The notes beneath the pieces were generated by a model. The model saw only the letters and a list, made by a program, of their open reading frames with translations. It had not been told where the DNA came from and did no database searches. Shown piece after piece: positions 1 through 7,992 of a DNA stretch of 64,000 nt. This stretch comes from Verrucomicrobia bacterium Tous-C9LFEB. Its GTDB lineage: Bacteria > Verrucomicrobiota > Verrucomicrobiia > Methylacidiphilales > UBA1321. The position numbers and the translations under genes were made by a program. Every line of letters starts with the position of its first letter. The first letter of the stretch is position 1. The stretch is taken from the NCBI GenBank assembly GCA_002304345.1, contig NEUU01000003.1, positions 240,667 to 304,666 of the forward strand. The letters run 5' to 3'.

Positions 1-437
1 ACGATAATTATGAGGCATAAGGTCACCGCCAGCGCATAACGCAATCCCGGTATTGGCCTTGGATGGCGAATCCAGTCTTTAGCTATAGTGAAGCACTTCT
101 TTGCTGCTTTGACGTAGAAAACGGACGCAGCAAGTTCGAGGAAATATCCGCTGATCGGCAAATCATCCCCAAGGGACGGAGCCAGCAGAATGGTAAAAAG
201 AATAATTGGTGGTATTGGACTGGCCTTTAGCTCGGAAAAATAGCCGCCCAGAGTGAGCCTCTTGAAGTGCAACTCAAGTAGCAGCCAGTAAAAGTATGTC
301 ATTCCCGGCATGCCAATAATAATACCGAAACCTTTGTGCCCAGAATCAAAATAGCCGAGCACGGATAGCACTACAAACGCGAGGACTGCACTCGCTAATT
401 TTGTCCAGTGATTTTGAACTAGCTCTTTAAGATTCAT
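1..437 (-). CDS. Partial hypothetical membrane protein (C-terminus beyond window)
   Basis: An open frame runs on the minus strand from an ATG at 437 to the window edge without a stop, so only about 145 N-terminal residues are visible. The start is supported by a GAGGAAGG-type ribosome binding site a few bases upstream. The protein begins MNLKELVQNHW and has several hydrophobic stretches, for example around residues 15-30, 35-55 and 75-90, separated by short charged loops, so it is probably a multi-pass membrane protein. I do not recognise a family. It is divergent from the neighbouring XRE regulator. The shared intergenic space is only about 70-115 bp, so the operator-like palindromes there could act on both genes. 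Confidence 0.6.
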   Translation of the reverse strand, partial: MNLKELVQNHWTKLASAVLAFVVLSVLGYFDSGHKGFGIIIGMPGMTYFYWLLLELHFKRLTLGGYFSELKASPIPPIILFTILLAPSLGDDLPISGYFLELAASVFYVKAAKKCFTIAKDWIRHPRPIPGLRYALAVTLCLIII

Positions 438-511
438 AGCCAACCTTCCTCGGTTACATCCGCCATATTCCCACTCCATTAACCTAAAGCATCGGTGGCG
501 GATTCTTAAAA

Positions 512-553
512 TGTCCCAGATTTCGGGACAAGTAAATCCCATTTTTTGGGACA
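512..553. promoter_or_regulatory. Two tandem operator-like palindromes before the XRE gene
   Basis: Two 19-bp elements with the same plan lie side by side: TGTCCC-N7-GGGACA at 512-530 and a half-degenerate copy, xxTCCC-N7-GGGACA, at 535-553. Their centres are 23 bp apart, about two helical turns, so two dimers could bind on one face. They sit at the 5' end of a small XRE gene, which suggests autoregulation. That the regulator binds here is inference. Confidence 0.6.
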
Positions 554-765
554 TGCGAGCATCGCCTTACGACAAAAAAGTGGCTGAGTTCTTGCGCTCA
601 AGACGTGGCGAGCAGACCTATCGGGACTTTGCACCACGGTTGGGCATGAGTCGCTCGACTCTCCATCGCCTTGAGAATTTGGAACAGTCGGTCACTCTCG
701 CTAAGTTGCATGCTATCGCTCAAAGGCTGAGAACCAGCGTCGAGACAATTCTCGGTTGGAAATAA
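553..765 (+). CDS. XRE-family helix-turn-helix regulator
   Basis: This is a small (70-residue) DNA-binding protein consisting almost entirely of one Cro/C1-type helix-turn-helix: the segment TYRDFAPRLGMSRSTLHRLE fits the HTH core, followed by helices LAKLHAIAQRL. An in-frame ATG at 511 would add 14 residues (MSQISGQVNPIFWD), but those codons coincide with the two palindromes. The ATG at 553 leaves both operators upstream of the gene, so I prefer it; neither start has a convincing ribosome binding site. The gene stands just upstream of and codirectional with the type I RM operon and may act like a controller protein limiting RM expression. It could also control only itself. Confidence 0.75.
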   Translation: MRASPYDKKVAEFLRSRRGEQTYRDFAPRLGMSRSTLHRLENLEQSVTLAKLHAIAQRLRTSVETILGWK

Positions 766-872
766 TCTCAATACGCTATACAGCTCTCGGCAACGCATGC
801 TGAGTTGGATGCGGGTGATATCAACTTCCCCTCTCGACATTTCCTTTAGGGGGATTAATTTAAGCCCCTGTA

Positions 873-3677
873 ATGCCAACGGACACAGGGAATACTCCAG
901 AGGGTCACGCTCGTCAGAAAATCGACGAGCTTCTCGTGTCGTCGGGCTGGATCATTCAGGATTATAAAACTCTGAATCTCGGTGCAGGCCAAGGCATTGC
1001 CATTCGGGAAGTCCCGCTTAAGGAAGGCCGTTGCGATTACCTCCTCTTAGTTGACCGCAAGCCCGTTGGTGTTGTCGAAGCCAAGAAGGTTGGCACAACC
1101 TTATCAGCGGTAGCGGAGCAATCGGGGCAATATGCTGCCAACCTGCCCGACTTCCTCAAACAAGCCGATCTCGACAAGCTTCCCTTCCTCTACGAGTCCA
1201 CAGGGGTCGAGACCTATTTCCGCGATGAACGCGATCCAGCTCCTCGTTCCCGCCGTGTCTTCTCCTTCCATCGTCCCGAGACCTTGGCTGAATGGTTCAC
1301 CCACAAGAGCACGCTGCGTTGGTTGCTGGGCGAGATGCCCTTTGCGCATCCGCTCGTGACCAATGGCATGCGGGACTGCCAGATTGAAGCCATCACCAAT
1401 CTCGAAAAGTCATTCGCGGAAGCCAAGCCTCGTGCGCTCATTCAAATGGCCACAGGTGCGGGGAAGACCTTCACGGCCTGCGCGTTCACCTATCGACTCA
1501 TCAAGTACGCTGGGGCACGGCGTGTGCTTTTCCTCGTTGATCGCTCCAATCTAGGGCGACAGGCCAAGAGCGAGTTCGACCAGTTCATCACCCCAGACAC
1601 CGGGCGCAAGTTCACCGAGCTATACAACATCCAGCATCTTAGCTCCAATCAGCTCGACTCCGTTGCCAAGGTCACCATCTGCACCATCCAACGGCTTTAC
1701 TCCATCCTGCGGGGTGAATCGGAGCTTGATGAGGACATCGACGAGAAATCAGGCTTTGAACTCGCCGCTGCCGACTCTCGCCCCAAGGACGTTGCCTATA
1801 ATCCGTCCATTCCCATCGAAGCCTTTGATTTCGTCATCACCGATGAGTGCCACCGCTCCATCTACAATCTCTGGCGGCAGGTGTTGGAGTATTTCGACGC
1901 CTTCCTCATCGGCCTCACCGCGACGCCGTCCAAGCAGACCATCGGCTTCTTCAATCAGAACCTCGTCACCGAGTACAACCACGAGCGAGCCGTCGCCGAT
2001 GGCGTCAACGTCGGCTATGATGTCTACCGCATCCGCACCCAAGTCACCGAGCAGGGGAGCAAAGTGGAGAAGGGCTTCTACGTTGATCGTCGCAACAAGG
2101 AAACCCGTCAGTTACGCTGGGAGCGATTGGACGAGGATTTCGTCTACACCAATAAGGAAGTCGACCGCTCCGTCGTCGTGCCCGATCAAATCCGCACCGT
2201 GATCGAAACCTTCCGCAGTGCGCTTCCTGAGCTTTTCCCGAATCGCACCTTGATTCCCAAAACGCTGATCTTCGCCAAGGACGACTCCCACGCTGAGGAC
2301 ATCGTCCACCTCTGCCGGGAAGTCTTTGGCAAGGGTAACGACTTCTGCAAAAAGATCACCTACAAGGCTTACAACGCCGACACCAAGCGTTACGAGAAAT
2401 CCGAAAGTCTCATTCAGGAATTCCGCACCTCACCGCAACTCCGCATTGCCGTCACAGTCGACATGATCGCCACTGGCACCGATATCAAGCCGCTCGAATG
2501 TCTCCTCTTCCTACGCGATGTCCGCAGCCGCGTTTACTTTGAGCAGATGAAAGGCCGTGGCACCCGCGTGCTGACTCCTACCGACTTGCAGGCCGTGAGC
2601 GGAGCCGATGCCCACGCCAAGACTCATTTCGTCATCGTCGATGCCGTGGGCGTCTGCGAAAGCGACAAGTCCGATTCACGCCCGCTGGAGCGCAAGCCCA
2701 CCGTCTCCATGCCCAATCTCCTGCTTGGCATTGCCCTTGGGAAACGCGACGAAGACGCCATCACCACGCTGGCAGGACGCCTCGCTCGTCTCGACCGCGC
2801 CATTGATACCCAGCAGCGCAAAGAAATCACCGACGTCGCTGGAGGCAAAACACCAGCCGAACTCTCTGCCGCTTTGCTTCGTGCTCTCGACCCCGATGTC
2901 ATTGCGGAACAGGCCACAGGCAAACCGGGAGCGTCCCAATCGGAAGTCGCCCCAGAGCTATTCGAGCAGACCAAGAAAAAACTCGTCGATGCTGCCTGCC
3001 TCCCGTTCGATCAACCCGTCTTGCGCGATCTCATCGCCAAGGTGAAGCAGGAGACCGAGCAAACCATCGACAACGTCACGGCGGATACGGTGATCTCCTC
3101 GGGATTCGATGCCGCCGCGAAAGATAAGGCTGCTGGCTTGCTCCGCTCGTTCAAGGAATATATCGAGCAGCACCATGCCGAAATCGCCGCGCTGCAAATC
3201 CTCTACAGCCGCCCCTATGCCCAGCGACTGACAGAGCCGATGCTCAAGGAACTCGAAAAGAAGCTGCGTGACAATCACGCCACATGGACAGAGGATCGCC
3301 TTTGGGACGCCTACGTCGCCACCAACCCCGACCGCGTCAAAGGCCGCACCCAAACCGGACGCTTCGCCGACCTCGTTTCACTCGTCCGCTTCTCGCTGGA
3401 ACAGCAACCCGTGCTCAAACCCTTTGCCGAGTCGGTTCAGGAACGCTTTAATGGCTGGCTTATGGACAAAGCCAAAGCCGGAACCACCTTCAGTGCCGAT
3501 CAACAGGCATGGCTCGAATTGGTGCGCGATCACATCGCCACCAGCCTCAGCATCGAACCGGACGACTTCGATTACGCCCCCTTCAGCCAGCGCGGTGGAC
3601 TCGGCAAAGCCCATCAACTTTTCGGCGATCAACTCCCTCAACTTTTGGAGGAACTGAATGAAACCCTCGCCGCGTAA
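873..3677 (+). CDS. hsdR: Type I restriction enzyme, R subunit
   Basis: This is the motor and nuclease subunit of a type I restriction-modification complex, which translocates DNA using ATP and cuts unmethylated DNA at a distance. It has 934 residues. The N-terminal nuclease core shows D55 and E69-x-K71 of a PD-(D/E)XK fold (CDYLLLV...VVEAKK). The helicase domains follow, with Walker A ATGAGKT at 193-199, DECH at 324-327 and TATP at 349-352. The C-terminal third fits the EcoEI-type R C-terminal domain. A short hairpin (AGGGG...CCCCT) lies just before the ATG and there is no clear ribosome binding site. The last 93 bp are present again at 4827-4919, and the final 20 bp overlap the next gene. 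Confidence 0.95.
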   Translation: MPTDTGNTPEGHARQKIDELLVSSGWIIQDYKTLNLGAGQGIAIREVPLKEGRCDYLLLVDRKPVGVVEAKKVGTTLSAVAEQSGQYAANLPDFLKQADLDKLPFLYESTGVETYFRDERDPAPRSRRVFSFHRPETLAEWFTHKSTLRWLLGEMPFAHPLVTNGMRDCQIEAITNLEKSFAEAKPRALIQMATGAGKTFTACAFTYRLIKYAGARRVLFLVDRSNLGRQAKSEFDQFITPDTGRKFTELYNIQHLSSNQLDSVAKVTICTIQRLYSILRGESELDEDIDEKSGFELAAADSRPKDVAYNPSIPIEAFDFVITDECHRSIYNLWRQVLEYFDAFLIGLTATPSKQTIGFFNQNLVTEYNHERAVADGVNVGYDVYRIRTQVTEQGSKVEKGFYVDRRNKETRQLRWERLDEDFVYTNKEVDRSVVVPDQIRTVIETFRSALPELFPNRTLIPKTLIFAKDDSHAEDIVHLCREVFGKGNDFCKKITYKAYNADTKRYEKSESLIQEFRTSPQLRIAVTVDMIATGTDIKPLECLLFLRDVRSRVYFEQMKGRGTRVLTPTDLQAVSGADAHAKTHFVIVDAVGVCESDKSDSRPLERKPTVSMPNLLLGIALGKRDEDAITTLAGRLARLDRAIDTQQRKEITDVAGGKTPAELSAALLRALDPDVIAEQATGKPGASQSEVAPELFEQTKKKLVDAACLPFDQPVLRDLIAKVKQETEQTIDNVTADTVISSGFDAAAKDKAAGLLRSFKEYIEQHHAEIAALQILYSRPYAQRLTEPMLKELEKKLRDNHATWTEDRLWDAYVATNPDRVKGRTQTGRFADLVSLVRFSLEQQPVLKPFAESVQERFNGWLMDKAKAGTTFSADQQAWLELVRDHIATSLSIEPDDFDYAPFSQRGGLGKAHQLFGDQLPQLLEELNETLAA
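3585..3677 (+). repeat. Direct repeat, copy 1: 3' end of hsdR
   Basis: This segment encodes the last residues of HsdR (SQRGGLGKAHQLFGDQLP...). It is repeated 1242 bp downstream at 4827-4919. The first 53 bp differ at only two positions, and the remainder is more diverged at the DNA level but still encodes a similar peptide. The diverged part of this copy carries the GGAGG and ATG that start the YhcG gene. Confidence 0.9.
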
Positions 3678-4815
3678 ACCCGACTACAACCAGCTTCTTG
3701 GCGATCTGAGCGGATTGCTGGAACAAGCTCGCCGCGCCACGGCGCGTTCCGTCAATTCCATCATGACTGCTGTCTACTGGGAAACCGGTCGACGCATCGT
3801 GGAGCATGAACAGGGCGGAAAAAAAAGGGCGGGATATGGTGAGGCTTTATTGGATCGTCTTGCGGTGGATCTCACCAAAAAATTTGGCCGTGGTTTTGCG
3901 CGACCCAATCTTATTCGAGCAAGGCAATTTTATATCGCATTTCCAGCGGCGACAATACGCTCGACAGCGTCGAACGAATTACAACAGCCCATAACGATTC
4001 GTTCAACACCGTCGAACGAATCTATTTCGTCAATTGTCCTTAAGCAGCCTCAGGCAAAAGACGGCATAGAACTCCTTCAACAACTCGCTGTCCTATTTCC
4101 GCTTTCGTGGTCGCACTACGTTTTACTTGTCAGCCGCAGTCGCTCCCCGGAAGCAATGGCTTTCTATCATACCGAAGCCTTGAGCGGTGGCTGGTCGGTG
4201 AGGCAACTCGACCGACAGATGTCCTCGCTTTTTTACGAACGCGCCGCCTTATCCAAAAATAAAGCCGCTATCCTGAAGAAAGAGACCAAGCCGAAACCGG
4301 AGGATGCCATATCCGCTGACGAAGAAATCCGCGACCCGCTGGTTTTGGAATTTCTCAATCTTCAGGATCAATACTCTGAGTCCGATCTTGAAGCCGCTCT
4401 CATTCGACATCTTGAAACCTTTCTCCTTGAGCTTGGTAGTGATTTTGCCTTTGTCGGACGCCAGCGCCGCTTGCGTATCGGAGACGAGTGGTTTCGCGTT
4501 GATCTCCTGTTCTTCCATCGTCGCTTGCGCTGCCTCGTGGTAATTGATCTCAAACTCGGCAAGTTCACCCATGCCGACGCTGGACAAATGCACCTTTACC
4601 TCAACTACGCCCGCGAACATTGGACACAGCCCGGAGAAAATCCCCCAGTTGGTTTGATCCTTTGCACCAGTGCCAATGCAGCCCTCGCCAAATACGCGCT
4701 TGAAGGATTGCCCAACAAAGTCCTCACCCGCGAATATCAACTGGCTCTACCCAAAGAAAAACTTCTCGCTGCCGAATTGGAAGCCACCCGCAAACAACTG
4801 GAGGCAAGGAAATGA
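3658..4815 (+). CDS. PD-(D/E)XK nuclease family protein (YhcG/DUF1016)
   Basis: This 385-residue protein has the two-part architecture of the YhcG/DUF1016 family: an N-terminal helical domain (about 10-95, with ARSVNSIMTAVYWETGRRIV) and a C-terminal nuclease domain (about 225-375). The nuclease centre is readable as D282 (FRVDLLFFHRR) and D297-x-K299 (VVIDLKLGKF), with Asp where Glu is commoner. Between them is a low-complexity linker with two TIRSTxSNE units (99-120). The family often accompanies type I RM loci and is thought to be a DNA nuclease; its role here is inferred. The start is supported by GGAGG about 10 bp upstream, inside the hsdR tail. The gene is bracketed by the duplicated hsdR 3' end, a sign that it was inserted. 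Confidence 0.88.
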   Translation: MKPSPRKPDYNQLLGDLSGLLEQARRATARSVNSIMTAVYWETGRRIVEHEQGGKKRAGYGEALLDRLAVDLTKKFGRGFARPNLIRARQFYIAFPAATIRSTASNELQQPITIRSTPSNESISSIVLKQPQAKDGIELLQQLAVLFPLSWSHYVLLVSRSRSPEAMAFYHTEALSGGWSVRQLDRQMSSLFYERAALSKNKAAILKKETKPKPEDAISADEEIRDPLVLEFLNLQDQYSESDLEAALIRHLETFLLELGSDFAFVGRQRRLRIGDEWFRVDLLFFHRRLRCLVVIDLKLGKFTHADAGQMHLYLNYAREHWTQPGENPPVGLILCTSANAALAKYALEGLPNKVLTREYQLALPKEKLLAAELEATRKQLEARK

Positions 4816-4817
4816 AA

Positions 4818-4919
4818 ATGCACGCGAGCCAGCGCGGTGGACTCGGCAAAGCACATCAACTCTTCGGCGATCAACTCCCCAAGCTGCTCGATGAACTCAA
4901 TGAGGTGTTGGCAGCATGA
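4818..4919 (+). pseudogene. Duplicated hsdR C-terminal remnant (33-codon ORF)
   Basis: Starting at an ATG three codons before the repeated segment, this tiny frame encodes MHASQRGGLGKAHQLFGD followed by a tail matching the HsdR C-terminus, ending in ELNEVLAA and TGA. It corresponds to copy 2 of the direct repeat (4827-4919). Its TGA overlaps the hsdS ATG as ATGA, so it probably preserves the original hsdR-hsdS junction from before the YhcG gene was inserted or a recombination joined two hsdR tails. Whether the short peptide is made is unknown; it may serve only to couple translation into hsdS. Confidence 0.8.
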
Positions 4920-6295
4920 CCAAAGTTGCGTCGCAAAAGTCCCAGTGGCAATGGAAGACCATGGGCGACATTACTGAAATTGTCGGAGGAGGGACACCTA
5001 AGACCACTCAGTCAGAGTATTTCGGAGGCGACGTGCCATGGATTACCCCTGCCGATCTTTCTGGCTATACTGATAAAGAGATCAGCCGGGGAACCCGTAA
5101 CATTACGCAAGAAGGGCTGGCTAATTCGGGCGCTCGACTTATGCCCAAAGGCACGGTTCTATTTAGCTCAAGAGCACCTATAGGCTACGTTGCGATTGCC
5201 GCCAATTCCGTCTCAACAAGTCAGGGATTCAAGAGTTTTATACCTCAAAAAGGTATTTCCTCCGATTTTCTATATTACTATCTGCAACACGCTAAGAAAT
5301 TCGCCGTTGAGCTTGCAAGTGGCACCACTTTTCTTGAAATCTCTGGCAAAAAGGCGGCGCAAATACCGGTTCCAGTAGTTCCTTTCAACGAGCAAAAGCA
5401 AATCGTTGCCGAGATAGAAAAGCAATTTACCCGACTTGATGCAGGAGTGAAGGCATTAAAGCGAGTACAGGCCAATCTCAAACGTTATCGCGCCTCCGTC
5501 CTCAAAGCCGCATGCGAAGGTCGACTTGTCCCCACCGAGCACGAACTCGCTCGCAAAGAAGGCCGCACCTACGAAACCGGAGAACAACTCCTCACCCGCA
5601 TCCTTACCGAACGCCGCCAAAATTGGCAAGGTCGCGGCAAATACAAAGAGCCCATAACTCAAACAGCAAGTCTCACGCCTCTTCCAAAGGGATGGACATG
5701 GAGTAGTATAGCGCAAATCTCTTTTCTCGATATTGGGTATGCATTTAAAAGCGCAGAATTTGCAAAGTCTGGTGAAATACGCCTTTTGCGGGGTGAAAAT
5801 ATTGAACCCGGGAAACTCCGTTGGTTAGATACTCGTTACTGGCCAAAATCAAAGCTACATGAGTTTCAAAATCTGCTCCTTCGTGAAGGCGATATCGTTC
5901 TCGCGATGGATCGGCCTCTAATATCATCTGGGTTAAAAATTGCACAAGTTACCCCATTTGATCTTCCATGTTTGCTCGTGCAGCGGATGGCTCGTTTCCA
6001 ACTAGTCGACGAGCTAATGACCAAATATCTTTTTATTACGCTCAACACTAACGCTTTTATTAAACACCTGCTTGGCGGGCAAACTGGCACGCAACTTCCA
6101 CACGTGAGCGGCGATGGAATTCAAAGCTTTCTTGTTCCACTCCCACCACTCGCCGAACAAAAACGCATCGTCGCTGAAGTCGAACGCCGCCTCAGCGTCA
6201 TCGACGAACTGGAAGCCATCGTTTCCGCCAATCTCCAACGCGCCACCCGCCTCCGCCAATCCATTTTACGCAAGAGTTTTTTAGGAAAGGAATAA
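4916..6295 (+). CDS. hsdS: Type I restriction-modification, specificity subunit
   Basis: This 459-residue protein has the two target-recognition-domain layout of HsdS, which chooses the DNA sequence methylated by HsdM and cut by HsdR. TRD1 (about 10-165) starts with the typical W-x-x-xxGDITEIVGGGTPKT motif. A conserved coiled-coil spacer follows (EQKQIVAEIEKQFTRLDA, about 160-205), then TRD2 beginning LPKGWTWSSIAQIS (about 250-425), and the second conserved helix LAEQKRIVAEVERRLSVIDE near the C-terminus. Base composition drops in both TRDs and rises in the spacers, as is usual for exchangeable recognition domains. The start overlaps the upstream stop as ATGA. Only 8 bp separate it from the response regulator gene. 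Confidence 0.93.
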   Translation: MTKVASQKSQWQWKTMGDITEIVGGGTPKTTQSEYFGGDVPWITPADLSGYTDKEISRGTRNITQEGLANSGARLMPKGTVLFSSRAPIGYVAIAANSVSTSQGFKSFIPQKGISSDFLYYYLQHAKKFAVELASGTTFLEISGKKAAQIPVPVVPFNEQKQIVAEIEKQFTRLDAGVKALKRVQANLKRYRASVLKAACEGRLVPTEHELARKEGRTYETGEQLLTRILTERRQNWQGRGKYKEPITQTASLTPLPKGWTWSSIAQISFLDIGYAFKSAEFAKSGEIRLLRGENIEPGKLRWLDTRYWPKSKLHEFQNLLLREGDIVLAMDRPLISSGLKIAQVTPFDLPCLLVQRMARFQLVDELMTKYLFITLNTNAFIKHLLGGQTGTQLPHVSGDGIQSFLVPLPPLAEQKRIVAEVERRLSVIDELEAIVSANLQRATRLRQSILRKSFLGKE

Positions 6296-6303
6296 GCGAT
6301 ATT

Positions 6304-6951
6304 ATGATTAGCTATATAAAGTCCCTCTGGAATCCTCCAACTCTGGTATCGTTTGACAATGACTTGAGCCGGGAGCGTTTAATTCAAGGAGGTCGAATAG
6401 TCGTCATTGATGACGAAGAGCCGCTTCTTATTGAAGAGCTATTAAAAGAGGGATTCTCGGTTTACCATGATACAACCGGCGATGATTTGCATAATATCGA
6501 CAATCAAATATATGACGTAGCCATTTTAGATTATCACGGAATTGGACAGCGCTTAGGTAACGCTCATGGATTGGAGCTTTTAAAGTACATAAGGCGCGTC
6601 TCTCCAAGGACGCGAATTATCGCTTATACGTCACGGAGCTTGAATGCGGCAGAATCTGAATTTTTTCGCCTTAGTCACGCAGTACTCCCTAAAGATATGG
6701 GCTTAGGAGACTCTCTCGCCCTAATAGAGACAGAATTAAGAAACGCCTTTTCTAAGGAGCATCTTTATGAAGCTCTTATCCAAAAGTTGAATTTGGCTGA
6801 TCAAAAAGAAAAAAGTCGAGTTCGAGAAGTTCTAGCGAAAAGCTTGGCGGGTAAAAACGAAAATAACTTTAGAAAGTATATTGTGAATCTCGGTGGAAAA
6901 GCTGGAGAAAAGGCCGTTGAGTTAATAATTAAAAATATTTTTCAAGCTTAG
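6304..6951 (+). CDS. Receiver-domain response regulator inside the RM operon
   Basis: A 215-residue protein with one complete receiver domain at about 30-150: acidic pair D36/D37 (VVIDDEEP), phosphoacceptor D76 (AILDYHG), T109 (AYTS) and K130 (LPKD) are all present, so it should be phosphorylatable. The roughly 65-residue C-terminal part is predicted helical (KEKSRVREVLAKSLAGK) and shows no recognisable DNA-binding or enzymatic domain. The gene is markedly more AT-rich than hsdR or hsdM. It lies 8 bp after hsdS and 3 bp before a histidine kinase gene, so the three are almost certainly cotranscribed. The partner is presumably the neighbouring kinase; the output, perhaps a protein-protein effect on the RM complex, is unknown. 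Confidence 0.87.
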   Translation: MISYIKSLWNPPTLVSFDNDLSRERLIQGGRIVVIDDEEPLLIEELLKEGFSVYHDTTGDDLHNIDNQIYDVAILDYHGIGQRLGNAHGLELLKYIRRVSPRTRIIAYTSRSLNAAESEFFRLSHAVLPKDMGLGDSLALIETELRNAFSKEHLYEALIQKLNLADQKEKSRVREVLAKSLAGKNENNFRKYIVNLGGKAGEKAVELIIKNIFQA

Positions 6952-6954
6952 AAA

Positions 6955-7989
6955 ATGATCCCGTCCTCATATCCATACTTTGATCTAGCTACTAATAAGC
7001 TAGTCGATGGAGCGATAATCCCCGCTTGCTCTTTCTGTAGGAAATCGATCAGTGGTAAAAAAGAATGCAGGCAGCATTACGAAAAAATGGCCTTAGTTCC
7101 AGAGGGATTTTATCAATGTCCCTTTGGATTTACCAGTTATAGCTTTTATTTTTTAGGCCAGCATTACACGATAACTGGAATCGTTGCATTTCCTAGATTC
7201 GAAACGGAAAATGAGCGCCAAGTAGCCAAACGGCATCCTGAAATCAAAACTACAAGAAATAGTGTTTCTGCGTTAAGGCAATTGTTTGCAGATGCGGAGA
7301 AATTAAGGGCGGATACAATCGCCAAGGCTGCCCAAGTATTTCCACAGGCATTCCATGAGCTTAGGAAACTTAATGGCGCAATTATTCAGTACGCCGAAAA
7401 AGATATCCGCAACGGAAACTATAGTGATTCGGTAAAGCCTATTCACAGCGCAGCAGAATTGATGCGCAATAATTTTGATATACTAGAAGCACTCTCCAAT
7501 ATCGATAGCATGCGAGCCCTGCCAATATCCGCTACGATCAATGTTTTTGATCTTATATATAAAACAAAAAAAGTTTATACGGAAAAAGCTGCGGGAAAGA
7601 AAATGTCAATTCAACTTAATGGCGAAAGAGCTATTATACATGGAAGTCAGAAATCTTTTCCAACGGTACCAGCCGTTTTGATCGAGAATGCAATAAAATA
7701 CGGGAAAGCCGGGACTCTCATTAAAATAGATGTAGTTCCAATCAAAAATACACTTGAAGTAAGAGTTACAAATGAGTCTGAATTTCCTATTGATCCAACA
7801 AATTGTTTTAATAGGGGTAGTAGATATGCCGGCGATTCTGTAGAGGGGGGTGGTTTTGGGCTTTTTCTCGCGAGGGAAATTATACTTGCCCATAAAGGAA
7901 CGATTCGATGTGAACGCCTCGGGCATTGCATTAACATGATAGTCCATTTGCCCTTAAAGGAAGTTATGCCTAAAGACTCTATTTTTTAG
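6955..7989 (+). CDS. Cytosolic histidine kinase with N-terminal Cys cluster
   Basis: This 344-residue protein has the parts of a sensor histidine kinase. H134 in AFHELRKLNG resembles the phosphoacceptor H-box. The ATP-binding domain follows, with an N-box (LIENAIKYG, N245) and a glycine-rich G-box (GGGFGLFLAREI, about 298-309). No membrane segment or signal peptide is seen, so the protein should be cytosolic. The N-terminal region carries C25-x2-C28-x9-C38-x16-C55, which could hold zinc or an iron-sulfur cluster and may be the sensing module (inference). Gene spacing to both the receiver gene and hsdM is 3 bp, which ties it to the RM operon. It is as AT-rich as the receiver gene, unlike hsdR and hsdM. 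Confidence 0.85.
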   Translation: MIPSSYPYFDLATNKLVDGAIIPACSFCRKSISGKKECRQHYEKMALVPEGFYQCPFGFTSYSFYFLGQHYTITGIVAFPRFETENERQVAKRHPEIKTTRNSVSALRQLFADAEKLRADTIAKAAQVFPQAFHELRKLNGAIIQYAEKDIRNGNYSDSVKPIHSAAELMRNNFDILEALSNIDSMRALPISATINVFDLIYKTKKVYTEKAAGKKMSIQLNGERAIIHGSQKSFPTVPAVLIENAIKYGKAGTLIKIDVVPIKNTLEVRVTNESEFPIDPTNCFNRGSRYAGDSVEGGGFGLFLAREIILAHKGTIRCERLGHCINMIVHLPLKEVMPKDSIF

Positions 7990-7992
7990 TAT

